DNA from: Buddleja alternifolia
Lineage: Eukaryota; Streptophyta; Magnoliopsida; Lamiales; Scrophulariaceae
Assembly: GCA_019426215.1 (NCBI GenBank)
Contig: CM033400.1
Coordinates: 27,264,568-27,328,567 of the forward strand
Direction: 5' to 3'
DNA: 64,000 nt
Shown here: one piece after another, positions 1 to 12,282 of the stretch
Layout of the letters: each line of letters begins with the position of its first letter
How positions within the stretch are numbered: the stretch's first letter is position 1
The notes under the pieces: generated by a model
Told to the model about the DNA's origin: nothing
What the model saw: only the letters and a program-made list of their open reading frames with translations
The model's database searches: none
Position numbers and translations under genes: made by a program

Positions 1-75
1 TTAGAAAAATGGATCTAAACAAGCAGTTACGCTCGGAAACGCTTTGGTTTCTACTTCAACAACTCTGATACCACT
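1..75 (-). other. 5' end of an LTR element interior with primer-binding site
   Basis: On the minus strand the sequence TGGTATCAGAG (63-73) starts two bases inside the LTR end at 76. It matches the usual plant primer-binding site complementary to the 3' end of initiator tRNA-Met. This makes the LTR at 76-1021 a 5' LTR of a minus-strand element whose body lies to the left, outside the window. Nothing else can be read in the 62 bases beyond it. Confidence 0.75.
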
Positions 76-1021
76 TGGTGGTCCCAAGTGGCATACGAAA
101 GGGTCTAGAAAAGGGGGGGGGGGTTGAATAGACCCTGAAGTTTTTTTCGATTTCAAAAATTTCGTATCACTTTTAAAGATTTGAACGCTTATGAAGCTGA
201 GCGCTTAGGTCAGGCGCTACAGTAAAGATAACTTAGATTTAGTGATTTTAGCAATTTACCAAAGTAGGGCAACGCTTAGATCGCTTAATCAGGGTTAGCA
301 CAGCGGAGATGATTTTAAAGCTTTAGCGTTCGTTTTAGTCAAATAGTCGCTTAACCGTTTTACTTGTCTTTTTCAAGATAAATGATGAAATATAAAGTGA
401 AACAGTAAAATAGTAAATGACAGTAAATAACATAAGAATTTATAATGTTCACTGGGTGGTGTAATTCCAGCTACGTCCTTCTTCTCCTTGAACACTTGGA
501 GGAATTCCACTAAATTGATTATCGAAGGATCACACAGAGGCTTCTACAAAATAGAGGTGGGGATGATGATCTTGGGCTCCTTGATCACACAGACTTCAGC
601 ACCAATGAAGATCTTCACCAACAAGCTTTTCTTACTCAGAAATACTGCTTGTAAAGTCAACTTCTTCTTGACACAGATAGATGAGGTTGAAGGTTTTTGA
701 TCACGGGTTTGTTTGATTTTAGGAAGTTCAAACAACTTATGATATCTCAATAATAGTGTATGATTCTTCTTTGAAGATGTTTGAGATATCTGTGACTGTC
801 TGGAATGTATGTGAGAATCTTGGAAGAATTTTGGCTGTGGAGTTTCTACGCTTTTTCTTGAGAGAGAATTTCACCAGGGTTTTTACTTTCTTGTGTATGT
901 ACGTGTTATTTTGAGGTTTGTTGAGGTAAGGTATTTACAGGAAATTTCTTGGGATTTGTCCGTTGGACACATGTAGGAGCGTGCTTCTCACGCGCGAGTG
1001 AGTCATACCTTTTCTCTGACA
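76..1021 (-). repeat. Truncated 5' LTR of a Sirevirus-like copia element
   Basis: This stretch aligns collinearly with 1357-2283, the 3' two thirds of the full LTR described below. Shared blocks include the gggtctagaa/ggttgaatagaccctgaag region and the ttgtccgttggacacatg region. On the minus strand it ends in CACCA next to a tRNA-Met primer site, as an LTR should. The first ~540 bp of the LTR are missing: at 1021 the homology stops and a copia RT fragment begins. A run of 11 G lies at 112-122. The two LTR copies differ by many substitutions, so they are not a recently made pair. Confidence 0.75.
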
Positions 1022-1356
1022 ATTTGCTCATAGAGTAAGCTAGATCAAGGCGAGTACAATTCATGATATACATTAGACCCCCAATGACCCTTGCATATTC
1101 TAACTGTGATACGGATTCTCCATGGTTCTTGCGTAGATGAACGCTCAAATCCACTGGCGTTTTAACTGGTGTACAATCATCGGGAATGATTTTTTCCCGA
1201 ACCATCTCAATATAATGAAACTGCGATAAGACTAGTCCTTCAAATGTGCTCAAGATGTTAATCCCCAATATGACATTTGCCAACCCCATATCCTTCATGT
1301 CAAAGTTCTTCTTTAAACATCCCTTCAGTATTCATTATAATTTCATGATTATTACC
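1022..1356 (-). pseudogene. Copia reverse transcriptase fragment
   Basis: On the minus strand this encodes the C-terminal part of a Ty1/copia reverse transcriptase (RVT_2). Recognisable landmarks are FDMKDMGLANVILGI, the VIGGLMYIMNCTR block and YSMSKLS. The first residues (CLKKNFDMKDMG) are in a different frame from the longest open frame, which starts at 1298. The fragment is bounded by two Sirevirus-type LTR sequences, at 1021 and at 1357. It is probably the resident copia element into which element A inserted. The open frame runs on into the LTR at 906-1021, which is read-through and not protein. It has no function now. Confidence 0.8.
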
Positions 1357-2856
1357 TGGTGATCCTAAGTGGCATACAAAAGGGTCTAGAAGGGATGGAA
1401 GGTTGAATAGACCCTGAAGTCTTTTTAGACTTCAAAAAATTCGTATTACTTTAAAGAATTTGAAAGCTTAGAAAGAAGAGGGCTAGGTCAAGCGCTAAAG
1501 ATAAGATAACTTAGACTTAGTGATTTGGGCAGTTATCAAAGTAGGGTAACGCTTAGATCGCTTAATCAGGGTTAGCACAACGGAATTGATTTTAATGCTT
1601 AGCGTTCTTTTAGCCAAATAGTCGCTTAACTGATTTTAAAAGTCTTTTTAAGATATGATGCGAATAGTAAATAAAAGCAATAAAACAGTAAAGATAAATG
1701 ATACAAGATACGAAAGGTTCACTGGGTGATGTAATCCCAGCTACATCCTTCTTTTCCTTTACACTTGGAGGAAATTCACTAGAATGATTATCAAAGAAAC
1801 ACACCGAGGCTTCTACAAAGTACAGGATAAGGGAAGATGATCTTGAGCTCCTTGATCATGCAGACTTCAGCTCCAATAGAGATCATCTTCAACAAGCTTT
1901 TCTTACACAGAAATGCTTCTTGTAAATCAGGAACTTCCTCACACAGATGAAAGAGGTTGAAGGTTTTCGTCACAAGGTTTGTTTGATTTTGTAAAGTTCA
2001 AAACAACTTTGGATATCTCAATAAGAGTGTAGGGTTCTTCTTGAAAGATATTTGAGTTATCGATGACTATCTTTGAAATGTTTGAAAAACTTGAAGGATA
2101 TGGAGTTTTGTAAGCTTTTCTTGAGATGATTTCAGTAAAGCTTTTGACCTATTTGTTGTGTATATGCGTGTGTTTAGGGTATGCTGAGAGGTGCTATTTA
2201 TAGGCATTTCTTGGGATTTGTCCGTTGGACACATGCATGCACGTGTCTCTCACGTAGCGAGTGAGTAGTACCTTTTTCTGACATTCCTGAAATTCTATTG
2301 CACGATTTGATGTGCAGGTTTGAACTCTGAAACACTGATAGTCTTAGCCAATAGGGTGGCTTGCTTCTTATATAATTCGTCCTTATTACATTTAATGCTC
2401 TTATCAAGCATTTAATGCATTTGAATTTATTTCTCGTTGGAAATAAATGCCCGTTGATGATTGCATGTAAGTCCTTAATGACTTCGGAATTTATTTCAGG
2501 TGAATCTGTTCATTTGATTGCTTGATGACTTTGAGCGCTTGATTCATAAATCCTGAAATGTCCTTAGCAATTAGCAGTTGCTTAAGATAGAATCTTCATC
2601 TTTACTTGGCTTCAGACGCTGATCTTCAACTTCATCTCTGACAGATTCACCTAGAATTCTATCAGCAACTTAGTATCCAATACTTAGTCTAAAATCTATA
2701 AAGATAAAAATTACAAGCCTAGTCTAAAAATTACAACTCGATAACTTGTTAAGCGCTTAAACATATTCTAAGAAAGATAAACTTACATAATCTTTGGGGT
2801 CTAACATGAAACCTATCTTGTCATCATCAAAACATCTAACATGAAATTTCCTAACA
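1357..2856 (-). repeat. 3' LTR of element A
   Basis: On the minus strand the LTR starts TGTTAGGAAATTTCATG at 2856, directly after a purine tract, and ends ATCACCA at 1357, giving TG...CA termini and a length of about 1500 bp. The 3' two thirds repeat at 76-1021 and a 100-bp piece recurs at 63247-63352. It is rich in the words agcgct and gcgctt. Three short frames inside it have no coding support. The matching 5' LTR is off the right edge, so the target duplication cannot be checked. Confidence 0.75.
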
Positions 2857-3114
2857 ATTTCTCCCTTTTTGATGATGTCAAGACCTTAACTCTTTTATAG
2901 TCCAAGAGCTAGAAAATGGACAAAGATTATATAAAGTTTGCGTTTAAATAGTTAGAGGAGTTGGCTATAAGTTAGTACATTATAGCGAGAAACAAGATGT
3001 TTCAGCAAAACTCATTCATTCAGATAATTCCTTTAAGTACAAATAAGTTCAAATAAAAGAAGAAACATTCACAAATATAAGCGCTTAAAGAAAGATATAA
3101 AGCAATAAAAGGTT
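2857..3114 (-). other. Polypurine tract and 3' non-coding interior of element A
   Basis: On the minus strand an AAAAAGGGAGAAAT tract sits immediately before the LTR start at 2856, where a copia element has its polypurine tract for plus-strand priming. The remaining ~240 bp up to the end of the env-like gene are AT-rich, and I see nothing else in them. Confidence 0.65.
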
Positions 3115-6100
3115 TCAGCGCTTTCTCTTGTTTCCTGAAGAAGGCTTGGATTTGCTAGTGTCCTTTTTACTAGCATCCCTTTGCTCTTTCTTGAAAAGCA
3201 TCTGAGCAAACTTCCACAGCCTATTGTTAGCATTTGTCATTCTCTTATGCGTCTCATTGGCGAATTGAATTCCACTCATACTTTCAGCCAATTCTTCAAA
3301 ATTTTGAAGACGCTTGTTCTAGATATAAGGCTCGACTCCAAGTTCACACTACAAACCTTCAAAGATTTTATAGGTTCTTGTAACTGGAGCGCGGTTCAGA
3401 TTAACATGCTTTAGGACAAAAATAGCAAATGGCGGAATGCCTAACTCTTTTAGAAGTTCCACGGAGAAGTCTAAGATAGGGAATCCTTTGTAGAAGCGTG
3501 GCTTTGGTTTCTTAAGGATGGCTTGCTGGATGGATGAAATTGTATTCTGACACTCTTCCCAGTGACTGTTCTCAGAACTTTGAACGCTCTTGGACTGGAC
3601 TTTCCCTTTTTCCCCCTTCGTGACATCAGCAAAGATCTGATTAATCTCATTCATGTCCTCCTGTAGTAACTTCATTTCATCAACTAGAAGAGCAACTTGC
3701 TTAGCGATAGACTGGCCAACTGAATCTGATTGATTGTTTCACTCTGTATCGGCTGAAGCATTATGAGCGAGCATTTAATTAAAAACGGCAGACAAGCGTT
3801 CGATTAAAGGGCACTTTGGTCAAGTACAGTTTTAGTACTTTGGACCGCTAAACTGGCTAAGTCGTGACTTCGAGTATCTGAGGCAAGTCTGATGAGATGC
3901 TCATCATTCTGGACCATTTTTGAACAGGAACAATCAATTTTGAGAAGAGAGTTCCTTACTGCTTTTCTGAAGTACTTTGCTTCTTCATCGCTGTCAGAAT
4001 CAGAGTTAGAGGATGAGGAGGAGCGCTCAGGAGATGGAACTAATCCATAAGAGCTTGAGGCCATGGCTTTGCCTTTAGATTTGTTTCTAATAAACGATTC
4101 CTCTAGATCCTCGACCACTTCTTGAATGGCCTGATATAAAGACTCAGTTGCTTCATCAATCTTCGCAACTTCCACTTCAAGAGGGATCTCTTCGGATGGA
4201 GCGCTTGGAGCATCTTGCATTTCAGCGTCTTGAATCTCAGCGATAACAGGAGGAGTTTCTTCCACTTGAACTTCTGTGACTTCCACAGGAGAATTCCTTG
4301 GAATGGCAATGACCCAGAGTGGGCCAATTGCTTTCAGAACGTGCTTGGGACTAATCAAGTTCGTCTGCGCAATGTAAAATATAGCGTCTTTGTGCTCTTC
4401 AGTGAAAAACGCTAAGTCAGCATTTTCTGGTAGAGTAAATTTTGAAACTTATGAATTGAAATAGTCCATCAACACTGGAAAAAGGGCTTGAGCAGCTTCT
4501 TGATCCACTGGCTGAATTAAAGACTTGATGTGGGCCACACGAATATTCTACTCACAAAAAATTCTTGAAAAAACGTAGTAGGCTCTGAAAGTGTCTAGAC
4601 CAAAGAGGTCATTAAACGTAACATCAAGCGCTTGAGCATTGTCCAGAATAGCTCTACCCGTATGGTGATCTTCCTCATGCTCAAAAGTTAAATGCATATG
4701 CACTTCACTTGGCCCTGGGATAGCATCTTGCTCTTTAGTAGATGCATCCTCATTCAAATTAAAGTGAACTTGTTGGACAAAATTCTGGTGCTCGTGGAAA
4801 ATGTAACATCCACCCTGAATGAATAACATGAGTTGATTGTGAATGTAGCGCTCCACACCTTGCCTGAAGTATGGTAGATCGCTAACATTGCTAACTAGAG
4901 ATCTGCGCTGCTCGAACATGAATATGAAAAAACCTCTACGCCTGTATTCAACTCCAAAATTGATCAGAAAAGGGTATCTCACCAATTCTTCATGCGAGTA
5001 AAATTGTAGCACAAGCTCTTCAGCCCATCGACCAGTATCTAGCATCCAACGCTTGCCTAGATTAGCATCCTTTTCTTTGTCTTTTCTGGTAGCTAGATAC
5101 TTTTCAAATCTTTCCAAGTCGCTCTTATAATCTTCTACCCGTAGTCTAGCAAGATATTCATGAGCTTTTTCTTCTACCTAAGAGTTGATCGTATTGGGAC
5201 GCTCATAAAGAACTGGTCCCTTACCTTTCCATAGTTTGAGGGGTCTTGAAGATTCAGCGTTCTGGGGCGAATGAACGGCTTTTGGCTTAAATGAGTACCC
5301 TATCTTGTCTAACATTTCCTCATTGGGGTCTCGGAGCCAACCAGAGATATTGGGATTTCTGAAAACGATTTTGTTTTAGCACGGAGGATAAAATGCTGGA
5401 TCGAAATGGCCAAAATGGTTGAAACGCTCAACATCAAAATCAGACAAATTGACCGTTGGACGTCTGATATAACCCAATCGCAACTTCAAACTCTTCTTGG
5501 AAGAGAGACTAAGAACAACAAGATCTTCGAAGAATTTAAATCTTTGAGCATCTGAGAGAGCCCTGCATGGAGAGTGTTTTGAAAGGACTGCTCCATAACC
5601 ACCATCTGAGAAGTGGTTGCTTTTTCCAGGCATAGTAGTATTCGATCTCTGAAACATAGACTCTGGGAAAAAAATCCACCACGGGAGAAGGAGGACCAGT
5701 TGGCGTGGGAACAATGGCAATCGCTTCAGTCGGGATAGAAGGGACCACTTCTATCGACTGCTCAGCATTAACAGTCACTTCCTTGGCAAAGACTTGATCT
5801 ATTTCTTTAGCGATATCCACAATTGTTGCCATATCCTCGTCCAACTCAATATTGACCTTGGAAGAAGTTACCTCAGCGACAACTGGAATTTCAGATTCTG
5901 TCGCAAATGGAGCTGAAATAAGAAAGCGTTTATGATAAAAGGAAGTTTTCTACTAAGTAGAACTCTAAGAGAAAAAGAGAGAAACGCATACCCTGAGGAC
6001 TTTCAAGAACCTCAGTCGCTTAAGCGTCAGGAACAGATGGTTTCTGTGCCTCAGGCTCCATAGAAACATCTTTATCAAGATTGATGAGAGTGGTTAGAGG

Positions 6101-6703
6101 AGTAGCACGAATAAGAATATTGCATTCCTCTAAAGTATTCAGAACATACTGTATCGTTGCTTCTCTACGAGCTGACACTTTATCCAATCGTTAGAAGAAA
6201 AATGACTAGCATCGAAAGGATAATGTACTTTGCAGATGTACAAGTACTTACCCTGATCTCTAGCAAAACCTTGTGAAAGAGGATTAGCTTCAGGCTCTGG
6301 AATAGGTTCAGGAAGAGGAACAATACTCACTGGTTCTTCAAGCGCTCGCTCAGCTGGAGTGGGGAGCTATGTGTGCTTACGAATGAGTGGCACTTTCTCT
6401 TCTTTTTCTTCTTCCTCGACTTCTGGGATAAAAACAAACGCTGGAGGAGCAGAAGGGGATTTTGGAGGGGGAGAAGGAGAGGGCAATTTCTTCTTTGACT
6501 CCTTCTTCTTCTTTTGCTTCTTCGCTAGCTTGGAGGGCTCAGTGTTCATCTTAGCAACCTTTCTTTTTGGTCACTTGACCACAACTTCTTCTTCTGATGA
6601 GAAAGTCACTTGTTCCTCATCATCACCACGAACCCTCGCTTCAGCTTCGAGATGCTCATGCTCTTCTTTGGGGACTGCTGCACCACCGACTCGCTTAGAT
6701 TTT
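3115..6703 (-). pseudogene. Env-like gene of element A, C-terminal portion
   Basis: This is the long downstream part of the extra gene that follows pol in Sirevirus-like elements. On the minus strand it reads, in order: a Lys/Glu/Pro-rich low-complexity stretch (6700-6365), a Pro-rich acidic linker (5844-5536), a compact domain of about 190 residues rich in aromatic residues (5117-4548), an acidic Ser-rich stretch (4358-3804), a helical stretch (3675-3349), and a basic Lys/Arg-rich end with a stop at 3115-3117. Stops and frame changes separate these blocks, for example near 6570, so it is a pseudogene. The function of such proteins is unknown; env-like is a positional name. The upstream pieces are at 51579-51868 and 54822-55284. 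Confidence 0.65.
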
Positions 6704-8407
6704 TATTGAGAATGTGCCCTCGATGCCAACGAGGAGTTAGAATATAAGGCACGAGTTTATATTGTGCAACCTCTAATTAAAATAAAGGCAATAGTATGTT
6801 GTTCGTATAATTCTTGATGGCATCTGTAAATCTTAAATGAATAACAAATCCATGTGTTTCAAGGCAAACCTTTGCACTCCGTATAGTAGTTAAGGAGATG
6901 AACACTGGAAGAGTTTGATACTTGATCACATAAATGGTTTGCAAGTCAGAGAATCTCAATTGGTCATTGAGATTCATATGGACTTGTATGTCACATGCTT
7001 TGAATAAGGAGTGTCAGTCGAACACTATGGGATAGTTGAAGTTTGTGTCATAGATACATTGATGGGATTAGTGTATTCGAACACGGCTCGTAGTAAATCT
7101 AATCACATGATTTTCACTTAATGACTGTTAATGATTGGATTACTGATTATGAAGGTATGCATGAGCCTCAGACCTGAGGAGTCACAGTCACAATGTGCTT
7201 ATGACGTTGGATTCTGCCATCAGAGTAGTTAGGCCCAATTCACCCGCTGGTGTGACCTTGAAGTGCATTCTAATGGGCAAGTAGCATGTGAGGTGATTGC
7301 CAACATGGAATTCACTGTCTCAAAAATAAACGAGAAGTATCATATACGATCATAGGTAAATGAAATTGAAAGTTACTAGCAGAGCTGATGAACTAACTTG
7401 TGTTTAGTAATCTCATATTACTATGATTCTTAAGCATAACATCGAGTCCTGTGAGTTTGACATATTTCATGACTCTCACTCGATCGGAGTACGTCAGTGA
7501 AGGGCTTATGCTCATACATTATTCATAATCTAGAGGTTCGTAATGACATAATCATTTCATACGCGGTTGGGCTTCGATGTGTGGACATGGTGCTGGCTAG
7601 GTGTCACCTGCATCTTTTGGAATCCTCCCATTCCCAATCAAGAGAGCAAACTAGAGAGTCGCGCTATAAAGGAATAGACGGGGAAATCAAATCTTGTATT
7701 TGGAGGGTGTTTGGGTAATTTGTCCTTAGGAAGGACGAATTAATTAATTGGACAAACTAATTTAATTGGTTGTTTAATCGGACTAAATACTGGTAAATTA
7801 AATTAATTAGTTTGAATATTTAATTGACTAGGTTAATTAAGTATTTAAACTAGGATATTAGTTAATTAATTAATTAATTAATTAATAAGAATATTGATTT
7901 ATCAATATATATTTAATTGGATTAAATGTTAATTGATTAAATTAATTAAACTAAGTTGACTAGGTCAACATAGCCCAGTTAATTGTCCAATAGCCCATAT
8001 GGGCGTGTGTACTGATGGGCTTAGTTGGAGGATTTATTTATCCTCCAACACAAGTTGAAGAACACAGTTGAAAAACATAACATGAAATCCTGCACCAAAA
8101 ATACAGCAGAGCAGAAAATGTTTTTATTTTTCTCTTCCCAATCCTCGCAATCTCGCCTAGCTGCCATGGAGATTGAAGATGGTGATTTTCCGGAGTCCGT
8201 TCCTGCGTGATGATATAGAGACGGTACAATTGAACCTTTGGAGAAGATTGAAGCTTCGCGAGGATCAAACTTGAATACGCAAAAAGGTAAGTTTTTCGTA
8301 TTCATCTTTTTCTTGATTAAAATTGATGAAAGCCACAAATTAATATTAGTTTAGGAATCCGGATCTATTTTTATTTTTCACTGCGCATACCGACAGGATT
8401 CCCAACA
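6704..8407 (+). repeat. 5' LTR of element B
   Basis: This is 1704 bp long. It aligns with 11190-12282 plus 50960-51578 throughout, for example the ctcgatgc/aggagttag block at the start, the cccaattcacccgctggtg block in the middle and the ttaattaatta block towards the end. It starts TATTGAGAATG where the 3' LTR has TGTTGGGAATG, so the terminal TG is mutated, and it ends GGATTCCCAACA. Several blocks, including the cccaattca..ccg segment, are shared with the LTR of element E, so B and E belong to related copia families. Confidence 0.85.
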
Positions 8408-8408
8408 G

Positions 8409-8420
8409 TGGTATGAGAGC
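8409..8420 (+). other. Primer-binding site of element B
   Basis: TGGTATGAGAGC lies one base after the LTR end. It differs at one position from the TGGTATCAGAGC complementary to initiator tRNA-Met. Confidence 0.8.
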
Positions 8421-11189
8421 CAAATTTGTTGGCTTCATTGATTTTATTTATGCGTTCTTCATGTTTATTTGATATTCATGTTGAATGCGTAATTTGTTGA
8501 TTTGAATCAATATTTATTGTGATCGAAAAATCTGATACTATATTGCTTTTTGTATTTTTAATTGGATTAAAAGTTGGTAAAACAAATCTAGAAAATTGAA
8601 ATTGAAAATCTGAAGTTTTAATTTTGGGATATGAATTTCTGGAATAATTTTCTGCGCTCAAATCTTAAAATTGAAATTGCAATTTTTTATTTTTCTGTAA
8701 TGGGCGCAAATCGAAATCTGAAAATTTTTCAAAGCCGATATCTGCAATTTTCGGATTTTGTTGTCATTTGGTTTCGATTTGCGGCAATGGAGGACGGCGG
8801 CAACTCGATGGTGGTGTGGGGCGGCACGTTGGACCTACTATTGATAGAAACAAACTAGACGAATTGTTTGGCACCTAAGATTAGGTCATGGCTTACGAGC
8901 GTAAGATTCACTAGTTAGGAGAAACGTGGGGCTACAAGCCCATTGGGATTGAATCCCTATCGAAACTTAAGAATCTTGTCTCATAGGCAAGATGACCAAA
9001 TCTCTCTTCACAAGGAATATATTAAAGGGCCACTCAAGTTCTAAAGTTTGTGCGTGCTAACGTCTATGGTTGAATATATGTTATCATTTTAAGACACTAC
9101 AATTGGATTGTAAGGTTAAGTATATGATTTCCTAATTTGACCCGTTCCTAAAAGAACATAACATAGTTTCACAGTTGACACTTCCAGCGACTCTAAAAAT
9201 TAAGAGTAGTAGCATGCAAGAACGAGACATCGTTGGACATGACTCATTCAATGCTAAGCTACATAGAATTACCTAATTCATAGTGAGTCTTGCGCTACTC
9301 ATAGGTTCATCTTGAGTAGATGTCCCTCCAAATTCGTACCTAAGGCACCATATCAGATGTGGCGCCAGTGGAAGCCTAATCTTAAACACGTGACGGTATG
9401 GGAATTTCCAACCTACGTAGAAAAGATAAAGGTGAAGAATCTGGAGGCTCCGTCCTTAAAAGGACATTTTGGTTAGTTATCCCAAGGATTCAGTGGGAGA
9501 ACTCTTTTTACCTACATGATGAGCAAGGGATCATTATGGTCTTAGAGGTCGGTTGTCTCGAAGATAATATCGTTCAAGAAATTGGAGAAGGTGGAAAGAT
9601 TATTCTAAGAGAATAAAACAAAACATCTTAGGACACTACTATTCAAGGAACCAAACTAAGCTCATTAAAATACAACCATCAACGATTGATATAGTAGAGT
9701 ACCTTAGCCGCCTGAGAGAAGTGGTTGTCTGCTACAAAGAAAGCATAAGATGTATGATGTAGCAGAGAAGAACCAAGGATACAATCCCTCTACCATGATA
9801 AATTGATGGTGGATATGGACTCTACGAGAAGGTGTCAAGGTTATGAAAGTGAAGATGGATTAAATGTCTTTGAATCAATCCTAGACTCTAGTAGATCGCC
9901 CCACCAAAAGTTTTGCACTCATCATAGGAGAATACATCTACAAGAGAAAGATTAATTCGAATGGTACCAGGATGATGGCGAAAGGGTGTAGTCAAAGAAG
10001 GACATTGACTATGAGGAAGCCCCTTTGTCGCAGCTATAATCAAATCCATTAGAATCTTACTTTCGATGACAACACACCAATATTATGAAAATATGGCATG
10101 TGGATGTGAAGACTTGTTCATAAATGGATTCCTCTAAAAGGACACCCATTTCGAACAGCCTAAGGGTTTCACATTTGAGGTATATTCTCATAAGGTCTAC
10201 ACGCTATATGAATCTACTTATGGATTTAAGCGGACCTCTCGTAGTTAGAATCTTCACTTTGATGACATAATTTGGAATTATGATACTAAATGTAGAGAGT
10301 GCTCTACTTATCATTTCTGGTACTATATGTGCAATAAGGTCAGTGGGAGGGAGATATCATTTTTGGTACTATATGTAGAGAGTGCTCTATTTATGGGAAA
10401 TGATATGGGCTAATTGACTGAGTCAAGACATAAACATCGAGCATATTATCCATGAAAGAATTGGGAGAAGCGACCTTTATCCTTATAGCTCATGTCTATA
10501 GAGATAGAGTGAATAGAATGATGGGCCCCTCCCAAGCCTTTTTCTTAGAATAAATCCTAAAGCAATTTAGGAAGAAGATCCGAGAAAGTGTTTTTGCCTA
10601 GAGAGGAAGAGCAATGGGTAGACATAATATATATCAGGAAGTACTTGAGAAAAACTTAGGATATATTCTTCATCTATGCCCATGGAGAATTGATAGTGGA
10701 AGTTTTATACTTACTCGGACCTCGGGTCTGACAAAGAAGATTAAAATTCCACTTTGGGTTAGTATTCACCCTCAATTGTGGAGTAATAAATGGTTAAGTT
10801 CCAAGTAAAGTACTCCACTACTGAGAATGAATATAAAATTGCCTTGGAGCCTCGGAAGCTGTTGAAGGAAACTGTTTGGATCTAAGGTTCGTGGTAGAAC
10901 TTCTATTGGTCCCTAGCGCAGAGCTTGCATTGTCATTTTACTGTGGTGAAATGAAGCGGATGAGTAAGAAAGAAACCGGGGTCTCACAAATCTAGACAAA
11001 TTGAAGAGAGATACAACATCTCTTAAGAGATCGTTGGAAAGGGTGATGTAGCCTTGTAGAAAATAAGCTCAGCCGATTAAATAGTTGACCCACTCACTGG
11101 GCCATTATCAAAGGTGGTTCTAGAGTGACATCTTTTAGAAGATGGGTATTTAATACCATAGCGATTGGCATTGAGTGCAAGTGGGAGAT
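8421..11189 (+). pseudogene. Degenerate copia pol interior of element B
   Basis: No open frame longer than about 75 codons remains, but pol landmarks survive in scattered frames. A 430-bp untranslated leader (to about 8850) comes first. Then follow a GAG pre-integrase-like block with a SHRQDDQ-type remnant (8860-9060), the integrase C-terminal region with a CPSKFVPKAPYQMW-like block (9310-9400) and the YVEKIKVKNLEAP block after it (9415-9450), an RT remnant (about 10030-10250), RNase H-like traces (10640-10930), and a purine tract ending at 11189. Gag was not recognised, and at 2.8 kb the interior is too short for a full copia element, so internal deletions are likely. It cannot encode working proteins. 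Confidence 0.7.
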
Positions 11190-12282
11190 TGTTGGGAATG
11201 TGTCCTCGATGCAAATGAGGAGTTAGATTATAAGGCACGAGTTTATATTGTCCAACCTCTAATTAATATAAAGGCAATAGTATGTTGTTCGTATAATTCA
11301 TGATAGCATCTATAAGTCTTAAATGAACAACTAATCCATGTGTGTCAAGGCAAACATTCGCACTCCTTATAGTAGTTAAGGAGATGGGCACTAGAAGGGT
11401 TTGATACTTGATCACTTAAATGGTTTGCAAGTTAGAGAATCTCAATTGGGCATTGAGATTCGTTTGGACTTATATGACACATGCTCTGACAAAGGAGTTC
11501 CAGTCGAACACTGTGGGATAGTGGGAGCTTGTGTCATAGATATATTTATGAGATTAGTGTATTCAAACACGACTAGTAGTAATCCAATCACATAGGTTTT
11601 TACTCAGTGTCTGTCAATGATTGGATTACTGATTATGAAGGTATGCGTGAGCCTTAGACTTGAGGAGTCACGGTCAAAGTGTGCTTGTGACGTTTCTCTA
11701 ATCAGAGTAGTTAGGCCCAATTCACCCGCTGGTGGGGCCGATCTCAAAGTGCGTTCCAATGGGCAAGTAGCATGTGAGGTGATTGCCAACATGGAATTCA
11801 CTGTCTCGAAAGTAAACGAGAAGTATCCAATGCGATCATAGGTAAATGAGATTGAAAGTCTTTGGCTAGAGATGATAAACTAACTCATGTTTAGTAATCT
11901 CATATTACTATGATTCTTAAGTATAGCATCGAGTCCTGTGAGTTTGACATATTCCATGACTCTCACTCAATCGGGATACGTTAGTGAAGCACTTATACTC
12001 ATACGATATTTAAAATATAGAGGTTCGTAATGACATAGTCATTTCGTACTCGATTGGGCTACGATGTGGGGCCACGGTACTGGCTAGGTGTCACCCACAT
12101 CCTTTGGAATCTTCCCATTGTCAATCAAGACGAACCTAGAGAATCGCACTATAAATTAATATAAGGGGAATCAAGTCTTGTATTTCGAGTGTGATTTGGT
12201 AATTTGTCCTTAGGAAGGACGAATTAATTAATTGGAGAAATTAATTTAATTGGTTGTTCAATCGGGTTAAACAATGGTAAAT
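11190..12282 (+). repeat. 3' LTR of element B, left piece
   Basis: It starts TGTTGGGAATGTGTCC directly after the purine tract aagtgggaga. It is collinear with 6704-7800 of the 5' LTR and stops at taaat (12278-12282), which is the target duplication of element C. The rest of this LTR is at 50960-51578. Confidence 0.85.

Noticed and set aside
2284..2320. Placing the element A LTR end at TGTCAGA (2283)
   Set aside because: Homology with 63285-63352 continues beyond that point, and a purine tract followed by TGTTAGG at 2856 gives a better LTR start.
6699..6703. 5-bp target duplication for element B
   Set aside because: The left (gattt) and right (atgag) flanks do not match. B's limits are supported by the LTR pair and by the resumed env-like gene, not by a duplication.
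6359..6709. Plus-strand frame of 116 codons
   Set aside because: It is the antisense of the low-complexity part of the env-like gene on the minus strand; its Ser/Phe-rich composition is the complement of a Lys/Glu-rich run.
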